From an uncultured Lachnospiraceae bacterium (GTDB lineage: Bacteria; Bacillota; Clostridia; Lachnospirales; Lachnospiraceae): a DNA stretch of 39,221 bases. The stretch is from NCBI GenBank assembly GCA_945868305.1, contig CAMBKU010000021.1, positions 1 to 39,221 of the forward strand. The letters are read 5' to 3'. This document shows positions 25,188 through 34,965 of the stretch, piece by piece. The stretch's first letter is position 1. The number at the start of each line of letters is the position of its first letter. Both the position numbers and the translations under genes were made by a program. The notes under the pieces were generated by a model, which was not told where the DNA came from, searched no databases, and saw nothing but the letters and a program-made list of their open reading frames with translations.

Positions 25188-26927
25188 TCAATGCTTTTCA
25201 AACTGCATCATGTAAAGCTTTCTATAAACACCGTCCTTTTCCATGAGTTGCTCATGCGTACCTTCTTCCGCGATTCCTTCTTCCGTCAGTACCAATATTT
25301 TCTGGGCATTCTTAATCGTCGAAAGTCTGTGCGCAATAACAAAAGTTGTCCGGTTCTTTGCCAGTTTTTCCAAAGACTCCTGTACCACTTTTTCGCTTTC
25401 ATTATCCAATGCCGAGGTAGCCTCATCAAAAATCAGAATCGGCGGATTTTTTAAGAATACTCTAGCAATAGAAAGCCTTTGTTTTTGTCCTCCGGAAAGC
25501 TTGATTCCTCTCTGTCCGATATCCGTATCGTAACCATTTGGCAGAGACATGATAAATTCGTGGGCATTGGCGTTTTTAGCAGCCGCAATGACTTCCTCCT
25601 CCGTCGCATCCGGTCTTCCGTAACGAATATTATCGTATACAGTTCCAACAAAAAGATACACATCCTGCTGTACAATGCCAATATGCTCCCGCAGGCTTTT
25701 TAATGTAACAGAGCGGATATCCCTTCCATCAATTTTTATTACTCCTCCGGTCACATCATAAAAACGTGGAATCAAAGAGCAAAGCGTACTTTTTCCTGCT
25801 CCGGAAGAACCTACTAAAGCCATATAAGAGCCTGCCGGAACCTGTAAATCAATATGGCTTAATACCGTATCCGTGTTATCCGCATACTGAAAAGACACAT
25901 CCTCAAAGGAAATATCACCTTTTACGTCCGTAAGCGCAACTGCGCCCGGTATATCCTTGATATCCGGTTCAATCTCCAGAATCTGCCGGAATCGCACAAA
26001 TCCCGCATACCCATTTTGAAACATTTCCGTAAAATCAATCAACACCCGGACTGGATCAGTAAATACGTTAATATAAAGTAAAAATGTGAGCAAATCCGTA
26101 ATATCCAAGATTCCTCTGGTAATACAGACCGCTCCAACCAAAAGTACCAACACCTGGATTAAAGTGGTAAAGGCTTCCAACCCCGCATGATAACCTGCCA
26201 TATAATAGTAACTGTCTTTTTTTGCATCCAGAAAACCGTTATTTCCCCGCTGAAACTTTTTGCGTTCCATTTCCTCATTTGCGAAGGATTTTACAACACG
26301 AATGCCGGAAAGATTATCTTCTATCTGACTGTTGATATCTGCGATTCTCTCTCTGTTCTTTCGGAAAGCACGTTCCATTTTCCGGTTAAACACTATCGCA
26401 TAAATAACCATGACCGGAACCAGAATAAATGCTGCTCCTGCCAAAATCGGACTGATACAAAACAAAATAATAAAAGCTCCAACAATTTTCATAATGGAAA
26501 TCACGATATTTTCAGGACCGTGATGAAGCAATTCACTAATATCAAATAAATCCGATGTAATGCGGGACATAAGCTGCCCCACTTTTTGATCATCATAAAA
26601 AGAGAACGAAAGCTTTTGATAATGGGAAAAAATTTCGGCACGCATATCATACTCGATTTTTGCTCCCATAACATGTCCATAATTGGTGATGTAATATTTA
26701 GAGTAGCACTGGATTCCTACCAGTACAAACAAAAGTACCGCTAATATCCCAATTTGTTTTAGCGCAGTTTCCGTCCCATAATAAATGACCGTAGATGTAA
26801 GGTAGCGAATAATGAGCGGCAGGGCTAATGCAATTGCCGATGCCAGAATTGCAAAAAACATATCGGTATAAAAAACACGCCGGTATGGTTTATAGTAGGC
26901 CATCATTTTCTTTAAGTTTTCCTTCAT
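25188..26927 (-). CDS. ABC exporter, fused membrane and ATPase domains (half-transporter)
   Basis: The 579-residue protein has six membrane helices (about 15-310) and one ATPase domain (about 335-575), the type-IV exporter half-transporter layout. ATPase motifs are complete: Walker A GSSGAGKST, Q loop GIVQQDVYLF, signature LSGGQKQR, Walker B LIFDEATSALD and switch histidine VIAHRLST. With intact motifs it could act as a homodimer. It lies 29 bases after the 893-residue zinc-ribbon protein gene and is probably co-transcribed with it. Substrate unknown; lipids, peptides or drugs are all possible for this family. Confidence 0.9.
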   Translation of the reverse strand: MKENLKKMMAYYKPYRRVFYTDMFFAILASAIALALPLIIRYLTSTVIYYGTETALKQIGILAVLLFVLVGIQCYSKYYITNYGHVMGAKIEYDMRAEIFSHYQKLSFSFYDDQKVGQLMSRITSDLFDISELLHHGPENIVISIMKIVGAFIILFCISPILAGAAFILVPVMVIYAIVFNRKMERAFRKNRERIADINSQIEDNLSGIRVVKSFANEEMERKKFQRGNNGFLDAKKDSYYYMAGYHAGLEAFTTLIQVLVLLVGAVCITRGILDITDLLTFLLYINVFTDPVRVLIDFTEMFQNGYAGFVRFRQILEIEPDIKDIPGAVALTDVKGDISFEDVSFQYADNTDTVLSHIDLQVPAGSYMALVGSSGAGKSTLCSLIPRFYDVTGGVIKIDGRDIRSVTLKSLREHIGIVQQDVYLFVGTVYDNIRYGRPDATEEEVIAAAKNANAHEFIMSLPNGYDTDIGQRGIKLSGGQKQRLSIARVFLKNPPILIFDEATSALDNESEKVVQESLEKLAKNRTTFVIAHRLSTIKNAQKILVLTEEGIAEEGTHEQLMEKDGVYRKLYMMQFEKH

Positions 26928-26956
26928 GTCGTTTCTCCTAGCTTATATTACTTAGT

Positions 26957-29638
26957 CTAATTGTTTACTTTATAACCACATTTCGGGCACACATTTCCTT
27001 CTTTATAGATATATCCACAGCGCAGGCAACAGATTACTTCATGCTTTTCTTTTGCCAGATAAGGAATCGTCCGGGATTCCGGTTTTTCCTGAAGGTATCC
27101 GATAAATTCCCACAATGACTCTGCAAGCATCATCGCCTCATTGTTATCCACAACATAATGAAGCTTTGTTTTTGCACCATTTTTTTGTGAAATGTAAAGA
27201 CCACGGTTTAAAAGCCCATTTTTAGCAGAAATTCCGGTGATTGAAAGAACCGGTATCGTTCCCGCATCAAAACGGCTGCCGTAAAAAATATGATCTGCTG
27301 AAAGCATAACGCCCTCTCTGCCATCCCCCGCCTTTGAGGTATCAAACAGGACAATCGGTTCTTCATAACGGTTCCGGTCTGCTGCAAAAATCGTCATTGC
27401 TGTGTCAAAACGTTCCTTTTCTTCGGCATCTGCATTACCCATCAGAATTTTTCTCGCCGGATAATAGTGAATACGTGGATTTTCCTTCAGTTTTCCCTGA
27501 AAAATATCCTGAAGCTTTTTGATTAGGAGTTCACATTCGTCCGCCTTTAGTTTCCGCAAACGCTTATCCAACATTTTTAACGCATCCACTTTCAATTCAG
27601 GCAAGAAAATGCCATTTTCAATCGTTTCATAAGCGGCTATACCTTCCGCAAAAGACATATCACGCCCAGGGCAGAGTTCGTCCAGTTTCTTTTTATCGAT
27701 TTCAGCGATTCTTTCTACAATTTTTTCTTCATAAGGCTTTAATAATCCGGCGTTAAAATCCTGTTTCCCCAGACGGTTCAAAAGTTCTGTATAGTCGTCT
27801 CTGCTGATTTTCCGTGCACGGTTTACCATGTTGGCAATTTCCTGTTTTTCCGCCTTTTCAAACGCTTCATCAAACTCCTTCGTATAAGGCGAGATATCTA
27901 CTTCCGGATAACTGCTCATTTTCTGACGCAATGCTTTATACTGCCTGCGGTCCATCTTGCCGGAAAGCCCTTTGGCAAGCTGTCCTACTTCTGCATCTGC
28001 CTTCTCTTTTTTCAACGTCAAAAGCGGTTCCAACAAAGATGCTTTTTTATCTGCAGGAAGCGGTTCTTTTTCGATTTCCTCCACAATCCGGGAAATCTGG
28101 GCATAATTTTTCTGCTCACAGTTTTCAGTCTTCTTTTTTAATGTATCAAACCGTTTTTTCTTCTGTGATTCTTCTACCTGCGCAAGATAGACACTTTTTT
28201 CTTCCGCTGGAAGCTCTTTCTCCTTTTTTAGCTGCTGAATAAGCTCTTTTAACTGATAATCAGACATCCGGGGAAGTACTTTCATGCGTGCATCATACTT
28301 TTCCCGTAATTTTTCCGCTCTTTCCGGTGTTATCACATTTTCCGATTTATCTGATTTTTCCGATGCCGGCAATACGTACCCGGTTTCCGCGTTTTTATAA
28401 CTCCCCTGGTTTCCCACACGTTCTTCCGGCATTGATTTAGTCTGCCCCTTTAAATCCAATGATCCGCTCGATGCCACATTGCCTGTTTTGCCCGTTGTAT
28501 TATCTAATGACTTTTTCTGCTTCGTTTCTTCACCTTTTTGCAGACATTTCCACCAATTTATACCATTTTTCGCCTTCCAGCGTTTTAATGTCTCCGGTGA
28601 AAAGAAACCTTCTTCTATCTTGCCCGAAAGCTTTTGTATTTCTGCATCGGACATCTGCTCTAAATTTTCGGCAAGTTTCTCTAAATTTTCCGTTTCTTTT
28701 TGGTCAGACTGACTGGCATCATCCGATTTCTTTTTCTTTCGGTCTGCCTCAAATTCGTTAAATTTGTAATTGGAAGTGCGTTCCCCTGTTCTTCCGAGCA
28801 ATTCCAGGTAATCCTCATAAGCTTTTGTGTCATCCTCAAATTGAAGCTCGTATACATCCCCTTCTGCCAGCAGTTTTTCCGGACGGGGCGTATAAAAACT
28901 GTTGCAATTATCACAGGTATAAGCCCGTGCCAAATATACCCTGCCTTCTTCCGTTTCTACTAAAAGCTCGTGATTCACCGGATAGACCACCATATGCAGT
29001 TTTTCTCCGCAGGAAGGACAATGATACCCAACCAGATAAAAATTGTTTCCCAGACGGTCCGAGATGCGTTCTTCGGCTGTGGTCTCCTGTTTTTCAAAAG
29101 AAAGCATACGCTTTTTCCAGCAAATTTTGTGCCATAGCCCTAAGGTTTCTTCTTCCGTTTCGTTTTCTTCCTCTTCTCTGTCTTCTCCTGCCTCTATCGC
29201 AAGCTGAATGACATCCTCATAGGTAAGACGAATTCCTTCTTTATAAAAGCGGTAGTTTACCTCATTAAAATCCGGCTGTACATGAATTTCCCGCAGAATA
29301 TCCGTAAACAATTCATCCAGTTTGGCATAATTTTGCTCGACTTTTACATGAATGGAGCCCCATTTTCCAAATGCATATAGTACCATATTCAAGGTATTGG
29401 GCAAAAGTTTTCCTTTTCCAATTGTAACCACATCTTCTTCCTTGACCGGAATATCGATGATATTTGTCACAACCTTACGATTTTCAAAATTAAAAAAAAG
29501 GGAACGTACTTCACCTAACAGAATCAGATAATTACCAACAACGGCAAATATCCCATCCCATTTCACATTCACTTTCATAGTATGAATCAAACGTTCAAAC
29601 ACCTCGTCCAATTCTCTGTTTGCCTTTAGTAAAATCAT
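26957..29638 (-). CDS. Unrecognised 893-residue protein with two zinc ribbons and helical repeats
   Basis: I do not recognise this family. Residues 1-200 form a mixed alpha/beta region. A zinc ribbon follows, with C207, C210 (YHCPSCGEK) and C242, C245 (YTCDNCNSF). About 295-440 is charged, low-complexity linker. About 445-730 is highly helical and seems built from repeats of roughly 50 residues, for example MSDYQLKELIQQL, NYAQISRIVEEI, DRRQYKALRQKM and SRDDYTELLNRL. About 745-850 is beta-rich and might be a PH/GRAM-like fold (low confidence). A second zinc ribbon closes the protein (C871, C874, C884, C887). No signal peptide or membrane helix. Start follows GGGGGAG. It sits between a cysteine hydrolase and an ABC exporter, so it may serve that exporter. 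Confidence 0.75.
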   Translation of the reverse strand: MILLKANRELDEVFERLIHTMKVNVKWDGIFAVVGNYLILLGEVRSLFFNFENRKVVTNIIDIPVKEEDVVTIGKGKLLPNTLNMVLYAFGKWGSIHVKVEQNYAKLDELFTDILREIHVQPDFNEVNYRFYKEGIRLTYEDVIQLAIEAGEDREEEENETEEETLGLWHKICWKKRMLSFEKQETTAEERISDRLGNNFYLVGYHCPSCGEKLHMVVYPVNHELLVETEEGRVYLARAYTCDNCNSFYTPRPEKLLAEGDVYELQFEDDTKAYEDYLELLGRTGERTSNYKFNEFEADRKKKKSDDASQSDQKETENLEKLAENLEQMSDAEIQKLSGKIEEGFFSPETLKRWKAKNGINWWKCLQKGEETKQKKSLDNTTGKTGNVASSGSLDLKGQTKSMPEERVGNQGSYKNAETGYVLPASEKSDKSENVITPERAEKLREKYDARMKVLPRMSDYQLKELIQQLKKEKELPAEEKSVYLAQVEESQKKKRFDTLKKKTENCEQKNYAQISRIVEEIEKEPLPADKKASLLEPLLTLKKEKADAEVGQLAKGLSGKMDRRQYKALRQKMSSYPEVDISPYTKEFDEAFEKAEKQEIANMVNRARKISRDDYTELLNRLGKQDFNAGLLKPYEEKIVERIAEIDKKKLDELCPGRDMSFAEGIAAYETIENGIFLPELKVDALKMLDKRLRKLKADECELLIKKLQDIFQGKLKENPRIHYYPARKILMGNADAEEKERFDTAMTIFAADRNRYEEPIVLFDTSKAGDGREGVMLSADHIFYGSRFDAGTIPVLSITGISAKNGLLNRGLYISQKNGAKTKLHYVVDNNEAMMLAESLWEFIGYLQEKPESRTIPYLAKEKHEVICCLRCGYIYKEGNVCPKCGYKVNN

Positions 29639-29658
29639 ATAAGACTCCCCCAGTAATT

Positions 29659-30183
29659 CTACTCATTTATTATTTCAATCTGTCCTGTTTTCATGGATTC
29701 CAGCGCCCGGCTATGGCTTTCCGGCGTCACTCCGGCGCAGCAGGATGCATCTACAAAAATTGGTGTCTCCGGCAGAAACGCCTTTAAAAGAAACGCATTG
29801 GAAATCACACAGATATCTGTGCATAATCCAATAAGTGTGATGGAATCTATCTTTTCTTTTTCGTTTTCTTCCTTTAAATACTGCCCCAATGCTATACTCC
29901 CAAAGGTGTGTTTATCAAAAACGATACTGTCTTTGCAAAAATCCTTTAACTCTGGCACCAGTTCCCAACCGTCGGTTTTTTTGACGCAATGGACAACCGG
30001 AAGTTTTTTCCCTTCTGCCGTTTTCAGATAATCTTCTCCATGTGTATCTCTGGTATATAAGATTTTCCCCTCAAAAGTCTTGACCTTTTCTGTCACTCTC
30101 GGAACAATGGCAACCGCCTCTTTCGTCCCAAGTGCACCGTTCACAAAGTCTTTTTGCATATCTATCACAATCAAATAGTCCAT
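29659..30183 (-). CDS. Isochorismatase-like cysteine hydrolase (nicotinamidase-type)
   Basis: The 174-residue protein has the triad of the family: D8 in LIVIDMQKDFV, K91 in VFDKHTFGS and C125 in GLCTDICVISNA. Metal-site-like residues occur in TRDTHGEDY. It resembles nicotinamidases, which convert nicotinamide to nicotinate for NAD salvage, but related amidohydrolases share this pattern. ATG at 30183 follows AAAGGAGC; a 49-codon upstream extension has no ribosome site and crosses a terminator, so it is rejected. The gene has its own promoter and probably reads through to the zinc-ribbon protein and exporter genes downstream. Confidence 0.83.
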   Translation of the reverse strand: MDYLIVIDMQKDFVNGALGTKEAVAIVPRVTEKVKTFEGKILYTRDTHGEDYLKTAEGKKLPVVHCVKKTDGWELVPELKDFCKDSIVFDKHTFGSIALGQYLKEENEKEKIDSITLIGLCTDICVISNAFLLKAFLPETPIFVDASCCAGVTPESHSRALESMKTGQIEIINE

Positions 30184-30210
30184 CTTTTTGCTCCTTTTGA
30201 ACTTTTTCTT

Positions 30211-30238
30211 ATTATAACACATAATAATACCCCGGCAA
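30211..30238 (-). promoter_or_regulatory. Promoter of the cysteine hydrolase gene
   Basis: On the minus strand TTGCCG (30238-30233) and TATAAT (30216-30211) are spaced by 16 bases, 28 bases before the start codon. The -35 lies inside the preceding terminator stem. Confidence 0.6.
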
Positions 30239-30264
30239 CAGGCTGTTTTTCCTGTTACCGGGGT
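30229..30264 (-). terminator. Intrinsic terminator of the MarR-ABC operon
   Basis: ACCCCGGCAACAGG (30229-30242) and CCTGTTACCGGGGT (30251-30264) form a 14-base stem with one mismatch or wobble pair and an 8-base loop. The minus-strand side continues ATTATTATG, a modest T-rich tail. It starts 8 bases after the stop of the ABC gene. Confidence 0.78.
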
Positions 30265-30271
30265 TACTATC

Positions 30272-32116
30272 TTAAGATGCTTCTTCAAATTGGGAATTAT
30301 AGAGTTCTGCATAAAATCCATTCTTTTCAAGCAGTTCTTCGTGATTTCCCTGTTCTATGATATCACCATCCTTCATAACGAGAATCAGATCTGCGTCCCG
30401 AATGGTAGAAAGTCTGTGCGCAATGATAAAACTGGTTCTTCCCTTTGTCAGATTATCCATTGCTTTCTGAATACGTGTCTCTGTTCTGGTATCCACAGAG
30501 GAAGTCGCTTCATCCAAAATCAGCACCGGATTATCTGCAAGAATGGCTCTTGCAATGGTAAGAAGCTGTTTCTGCCCCTGAGACACGTTGCTGGCGTCCT
30601 CATTTAGTTCCATGTTATAGCCGCCCGGCAACGTCTGGATAAAATGATGGGCATGCGCAGCCTTTGCCGCAGCAATAACCTCCTCATCTGTCGCATCAAG
30701 CCGTCCATAACGAATATTTTCCATGATCGTGCCCTTAAACAGCCAGGTATCCTGCAAGACCATTCCAAATGCTTCTCTCAACTCGCCACGGTTAAAGTCT
30801 TTGATATTATGACCATCCAACGTAATTTCTCCGCTGTTTACATCATAAAAACGCATCAGCAATTTTACCATTGTCGTCTTTCCGGCTCCGGTCGGACCGA
30901 CAATTGCTATCTTTTGTCCCGGCTTTACATCTACAGAGAAATCATGAACGATAATCTGGTCCTCTTTATAGCCAAAGTGTACATGATGGAAGCCCACTGC
31001 TCCTTCAATCTGCTCTAAATGAACCGGATGCTCGGCAACCTGGTCTTCTTCCTCCTCCTCCAGAAATTCAAATACTCTTTCGGAAGCGGCAGTCATTGAC
31101 TGTACCTGGTTGACGACCTGTGCAATCTGTGTAATCGGCTGTGTGAAATTTTTCACATACTGGATAAATGCCTGAATATCACCGATTGTAATGATTCCAC
31201 GAATTGCTAATAAACCTCCGGATAACGCTACTGCCGCATAACCAAGATTCCCCACAAACATCATAATTGGCTGCATCATACCAGATAAAAACTGGGATTT
31301 CCATGCAGAGTCATACAGGATTTTATTGGTTTCCTCAAATTCCCTGATGGTTTCTTCTTCCTTATTGTATACCTTAATAACGGTGTGTCCTCCATAGATT
31401 TCCTCCACCTGTCCATTGATATGCCCAAGATATTCCTGCTGCGTCTTAAAGTATTTCTGGGATTTTTTCACAACAAGAGAAATGAGTCCCATGGAAACAG
31501 GCAAAATCACAAAGGCAATTAATGTCATTAGCGGTGAAATACTAAGCATCATCACCAGAACACCAATCATTGTTGCCGTGGAGGTAATAATCTGAGTAAT
31601 ACTTTGATTTAACCCCTGACCTAAAGTATCAACATCATTGGTAATACGGGATAAAACCTCACCATAAGTACGGCTCTCAAAATATTTCATCGGCATACGG
31701 TTGATTTTTTCCGAAATTTCCTTCCGCATCCGGTAGCAGACCTTTTGTGTGATTCCGGTCATAATCCAACCCTGAAGGAAACTGAAAACAGAACTGATTC
31801 CATATAAAACCATGACAAAAATCAGTATTTTTCCAATTTTGCTAAAATCAATCCCGCCAGTTCCTGCGATTTTATTCTGTAATCCGGTTGCCAGTTCCGT
31901 AGTAGCCTTTCCGAGTACCTTAGGCCCAATCACACTAAATACCGTGGAAACGGCTGCAAAAATCATAACAAAAATGATACCGATTTTATATCTGCCGATA
32001 TATGCAATCAATTTCCGAATGGAGCCTTTAAAGTCCTTTGCTTTTTCTGTCGGTGCCATACCGCCTCTGCCGCCCATCGGACCTCGATGACGTGGTTTTA
32101 CATTCTGCTCACTCAT
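30272..32116 (-). CDS. Heterodimeric ABC exporter subunit (non-canonical signature)
   Basis: The 614-residue half-transporter has six membrane helices (about 30-340) and an ATPase domain (about 370-610). Walker A is GPTGAGKTT, Walker B with catalytic glutamate is LILDEATSSVD and the switch is IIAHRLST. The signature is VSQGQKQ, with Q in place of the first G of SGGQ. It pairs with the upstream 772-residue subunit, whose catalytic glutamate is replaced. Together they give one consensus and one degenerate ATP site, typical of heterodimeric multidrug exporters such as BmrCD, LmrCD or TM287/288. The genes are adjacent with no gap. Confidence 0.92.
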   Translation of the reverse strand: MSEQNVKPRHRGPMGGRGGMAPTEKAKDFKGSIRKLIAYIGRYKIGIIFVMIFAAVSTVFSVIGPKVLGKATTELATGLQNKIAGTGGIDFSKIGKILIFVMVLYGISSVFSFLQGWIMTGITQKVCYRMRKEISEKINRMPMKYFESRTYGEVLSRITNDVDTLGQGLNQSITQIITSTATMIGVLVMMLSISPLMTLIAFVILPVSMGLISLVVKKSQKYFKTQQEYLGHINGQVEEIYGGHTVIKVYNKEEETIREFEETNKILYDSAWKSQFLSGMMQPIMMFVGNLGYAAVALSGGLLAIRGIITIGDIQAFIQYVKNFTQPITQIAQVVNQVQSMTAASERVFEFLEEEEEDQVAEHPVHLEQIEGAVGFHHVHFGYKEDQIIVHDFSVDVKPGQKIAIVGPTGAGKTTMVKLLMRFYDVNSGEITLDGHNIKDFNRGELREAFGMVLQDTWLFKGTIMENIRYGRLDATDEEVIAAAKAAHAHHFIQTLPGGYNMELNEDASNVSQGQKQLLTIARAILADNPVLILDEATSSVDTRTETRIQKAMDNLTKGRTSFIIAHRLSTIRDADLILVMKDGDIIEQGNHEELLEKNGFYAELYNSQFEEAS

Positions 32117-34435
32117 TTATGCCTCCTCCTTTCCGTCTTCTTCAATGCCCAATTCTTTTGCCGAGAGCTGGGATTTTGCAATCTGACGGTACACATCACA
32201 ATTCTTTAACAGTTCTTCATGTGTTCCTTTACCGACAATACGTCCTTCATCCAAGACCAGAATCTGCTCAGCATGCAAAATAGTACTGATTCGCTGGGCA
32301 ACAATAATTACCGTGCTGTCTTTTACTTTATCAGAAAGTGCCTTACGCAATGCCGCATCTGTCTTTAAATCCAATGCAGAAAAACTATCATCAAAGACAA
32401 ATATCTTCGGATTTTTTGCAATTGCCCGGGCGATTGCAAGACGCTGTTTCTGTCCACCAGACACGTTGGTTCCGCCCTGAGAAATCGGACTTTCGTATTT
32501 GTCACTCTTTCCTTCAATAAATTCTGTCGCCTGCGCAATTTTTGCTGCTTCTGCAATTTCTGCATCAGTTGCATCTTTCCTGCCAAAGCGCAGATTGCTT
32601 GCTATTGTACCTGAAAACAATACGCCCTTTTGCGGCACAAAACCAATTTCACCACGCAAATCATGCATTGTTATATTTCGGATATCTTTTCCATCTAACG
32701 TAATACTTCCACCTGTCACATCATAAAGACGTGGAATCAGGTTAACCAATGTAGACTTTCCGCAGCCGGTACTTCCGATAATCGCCGTCGTCTTGCCCGG
32801 TTCTGCGGTAAAATCAATATCAGACAGAACATCCTCTTCTGCTCCCGGATAACGGAAATTCACATGAGAAAATGTAACTTTTCCGGTATGCTCCGTTAAG
32901 CTTTCCGGATTTTTGGCATCTGTAATGGAGGCATTCGTTTTTAACACCTCATCGATACGATTGGCCGCAACGCCGGCTCTTGGAAGCATGATTGACATCA
33001 TAGTAAGCATCAAAAATGCCATTACAATCTGCATTGCATAAGTAATAAACGCTGTCATCGCTCCAACCTGAAGCACACCTTCATCTATTTTATGTGCACC
33101 ACCCCATACGATCATAATGGTCAAGCCATACATAATAAGCATCATACACGGCATCATAAGCGTCATAACCCGGTTCGTAAAAAGCATTGTCTTGGTCAGC
33201 TTTGTATTTGCTTCATCAAAACGTTCTTCTTCTTTCTTCTCCCGGCTAAATGCACGGATTACGGAAATACCCGTTAATATTTCTCTGGATACCAGATTGA
33301 GTCCATCCACAAGCTTTTGCATCAGCTTGAATTTCGGTAATGTAACTGCCATCAGAACAGAAACAAATCCAATAATCAAAAGTACCGCCAGACCAATTAT
33401 CCAGCCCATTCCAGCTCCGGTCTGATACACTTTTATAATTCCACCGACACCAAGAATCGGAGCATAAATGACCATGCGGAGTAACAAAACCGTGACCATC
33501 TGAATTTGCTGTACATCATTGGTACTTCTGGTAATCAGGGATGCTGTGGAAAATTGATCCATCTCCGCATTGGAAAAGCCGACCACCTTTTTGAACAATC
33601 CTTCACGCAAATTCATACCGACACCTGCTGCGACCTTTGATGCAAAGAATCCGACCAATATGGTAGCTACGCCCATAATAAGTGCGATTCCAAGCATTTT
33701 AAGCCCTTCTGTCCAAAGATAGGAGGTCTGGATATGATTGACATCCACGCCTGCATCCTTGTCACACTGAATCGCATAGGCAACACCGATAGAATTTATC
33801 ATTGTATCACCAACTGTCTCAAAAGATTCTTCCATTTCATTCCGAATGGATAAAAGATCCTCTTTTTGCATCATTCCGCTGTCCAGTATCATCTGAAATA
33901 TCGGACGGACATCTACACAGGTGACTTCTGTTTTATTTCCGTCATCATCTTCCTCCTCACGTGTAAAAGAGGTAAGATTTACTCCAAGCTGTTGACCAAT
34001 CTGCTCTATTGTAAGATCAGAAAGTGTCTCCGGCTCCACCTGCATTTGTTCTGCAATGGTTTCCTTAAATGTAGCTTCATCCATCATAGACATCTGATAG
34101 CTCATAACTAACGGCATAGAAAGTTTTTCGTCAAGTTCCTCTAATGCCTGTTCTGTTTTAACGGTGCACACATAGTTGTCACCATCTGCTTCGTAAGAAT
34201 TTTCCCATTCTTTTATTTCATCTTCTGTCATGAAGATTTTTGCTGCCTCAAACTCCTCTTGTGTCACGTTCTCTGGCAGCACATGCTCCACACCGCTGTT
34301 TTGGATTCCCACATCGATAATATCGGATGTATACTGCGGCAGAGACAAATCACACCATGCCTGCACAAACAACAGCACAAGAATAATAATTACTGACTTC
34401 CAGAAAGGAAGAAGATTTTTAAATATTTTGCTCAT
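32117..34435 (-). CDS. Heterodimeric ABC exporter subunit with large extracellular insert (degenerate Walker B)
   Basis: The 772-residue subunit is about 180 residues longer than its partner. The extra sequence lies between the first two membrane helices (about 45-235), is acidic and helix-rich, and would be outside the cell, as in the BmrD-like subunits. The ATPase domain (about 535-765) has Walker A GSTGCGKST and a canonical signature VSGGQKQR, but Walker B reads FVFDDSFSALD, with aspartate replacing the catalytic glutamate. That marks the non-hydrolysing site of a heterodimer. The start (after AGAGAGGAA) overlaps the MarR gene by 17 bases, so translation is coupled. Substrates are probably drugs or peptides. 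Confidence 0.92.
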   Translation of the reverse strand: MSKIFKNLLPFWKSVIIILVLLFVQAWCDLSLPQYTSDIIDVGIQNSGVEHVLPENVTQEEFEAAKIFMTEDEIKEWENSYEADGDNYVCTVKTEQALEELDEKLSMPLVMSYQMSMMDEATFKETIAEQMQVEPETLSDLTIEQIGQQLGVNLTSFTREEEDDDGNKTEVTCVDVRPIFQMILDSGMMQKEDLLSIRNEMEESFETVGDTMINSIGVAYAIQCDKDAGVDVNHIQTSYLWTEGLKMLGIALIMGVATILVGFFASKVAAGVGMNLREGLFKKVVGFSNAEMDQFSTASLITRSTNDVQQIQMVTVLLLRMVIYAPILGVGGIIKVYQTGAGMGWIIGLAVLLIIGFVSVLMAVTLPKFKLMQKLVDGLNLVSREILTGISVIRAFSREKKEEERFDEANTKLTKTMLFTNRVMTLMMPCMMLIMYGLTIMIVWGGAHKIDEGVLQVGAMTAFITYAMQIVMAFLMLTMMSIMLPRAGVAANRIDEVLKTNASITDAKNPESLTEHTGKVTFSHVNFRYPGAEEDVLSDIDFTAEPGKTTAIIGSTGCGKSTLVNLIPRLYDVTGGSITLDGKDIRNITMHDLRGEIGFVPQKGVLFSGTIASNLRFGRKDATDAEIAEAAKIAQATEFIEGKSDKYESPISQGGTNVSGGQKQRLAIARAIAKNPKIFVFDDSFSALDLKTDAALRKALSDKVKDSTVIIVAQRISTILHAEQILVLDEGRIVGKGTHEELLKNCDVYRQIAKSQLSAKELGIEEDGKEEA

Positions 34436-34907
34436 ACAGATTCCTCTCTTTTTTTTGTTTTTTCCTGCGTTCCAGTTCTTCGCAGGCTGTGTCTAAAAAC
34501 TGTTCAAGATATTCCAGCAGCCGTTCCATATCCTCCTGCTTCATATTTTTCATTACCGTAGAAGTAAAATCATTCATTTGCTGCTCGGATAGTCTCAATA
34601 TATTTTTTCCTCTGTCTGTAATCTTTACAAAAGTATTTCTTCGATCTTTTGTATCGATCTCACGAAGAACCAGTCCTCGCTCCTCCAATCCCCGAATCGT
34701 TCTCGATACTGCAGGTGTACTCACCATCAATGCTTTTGCAAGCGTCGAAATACTGACTGCAAAGCTCTCACTTTTGTTACCTACATGTTCAATGCACATT
34801 AACGTTGCAAAATCATTTCTGGATATTTCTTCCGGCATTAAAACAGAAAGCTGTAATTGATGAAACCGATGAAATATTTTAAATAATCTGTGATTCCAGT
34901 TATCCAT
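34419..34907 (-). CDS. MarR-family transcriptional regulator
   Basis: The protein is 162 residues from the second ATG at 34907, which has GGAGGT at better spacing than the ATG at 34910. The winged helix shows the family segments VSISTLAKALMVSTPAVSRTIRGLEERGLVLREIDTKDRRNTFVKITDRGKNIL. MarR proteins usually repress their own operon and release DNA on binding drug-like ligands. It heads the operon for the heterodimeric exporter and overlaps its first gene. A palindromic operator over the transcription start region supports autoregulation. Confidence 0.92.
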   Translation of the reverse strand: MDNWNHRLFKIFHRFHQLQLSVLMPEEISRNDFATLMCIEHVGNKSESFAVSISTLAKALMVSTPAVSRTIRGLEERGLVLREIDTKDRRNTFVKITDRGKNILRLSEQQMNDFTSTVMKNMKQEDMERLLEYLEQFLDTACEELERRKKQKKERNLYEQNI

Positions 34908-34965
34908 CATTCACCTCCATTTCTGAAACAGGACGACAAAAACAATATGTTTTTCTGCGCAAAAA

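Noticed and set aside
30184..30330. N-terminal extension of 49 codons on the cysteine hydrolase
   Set aside because: It would span the terminator and promoter; the ATG at 30183 has a good ribosome site and begins exactly at the family's first strand.
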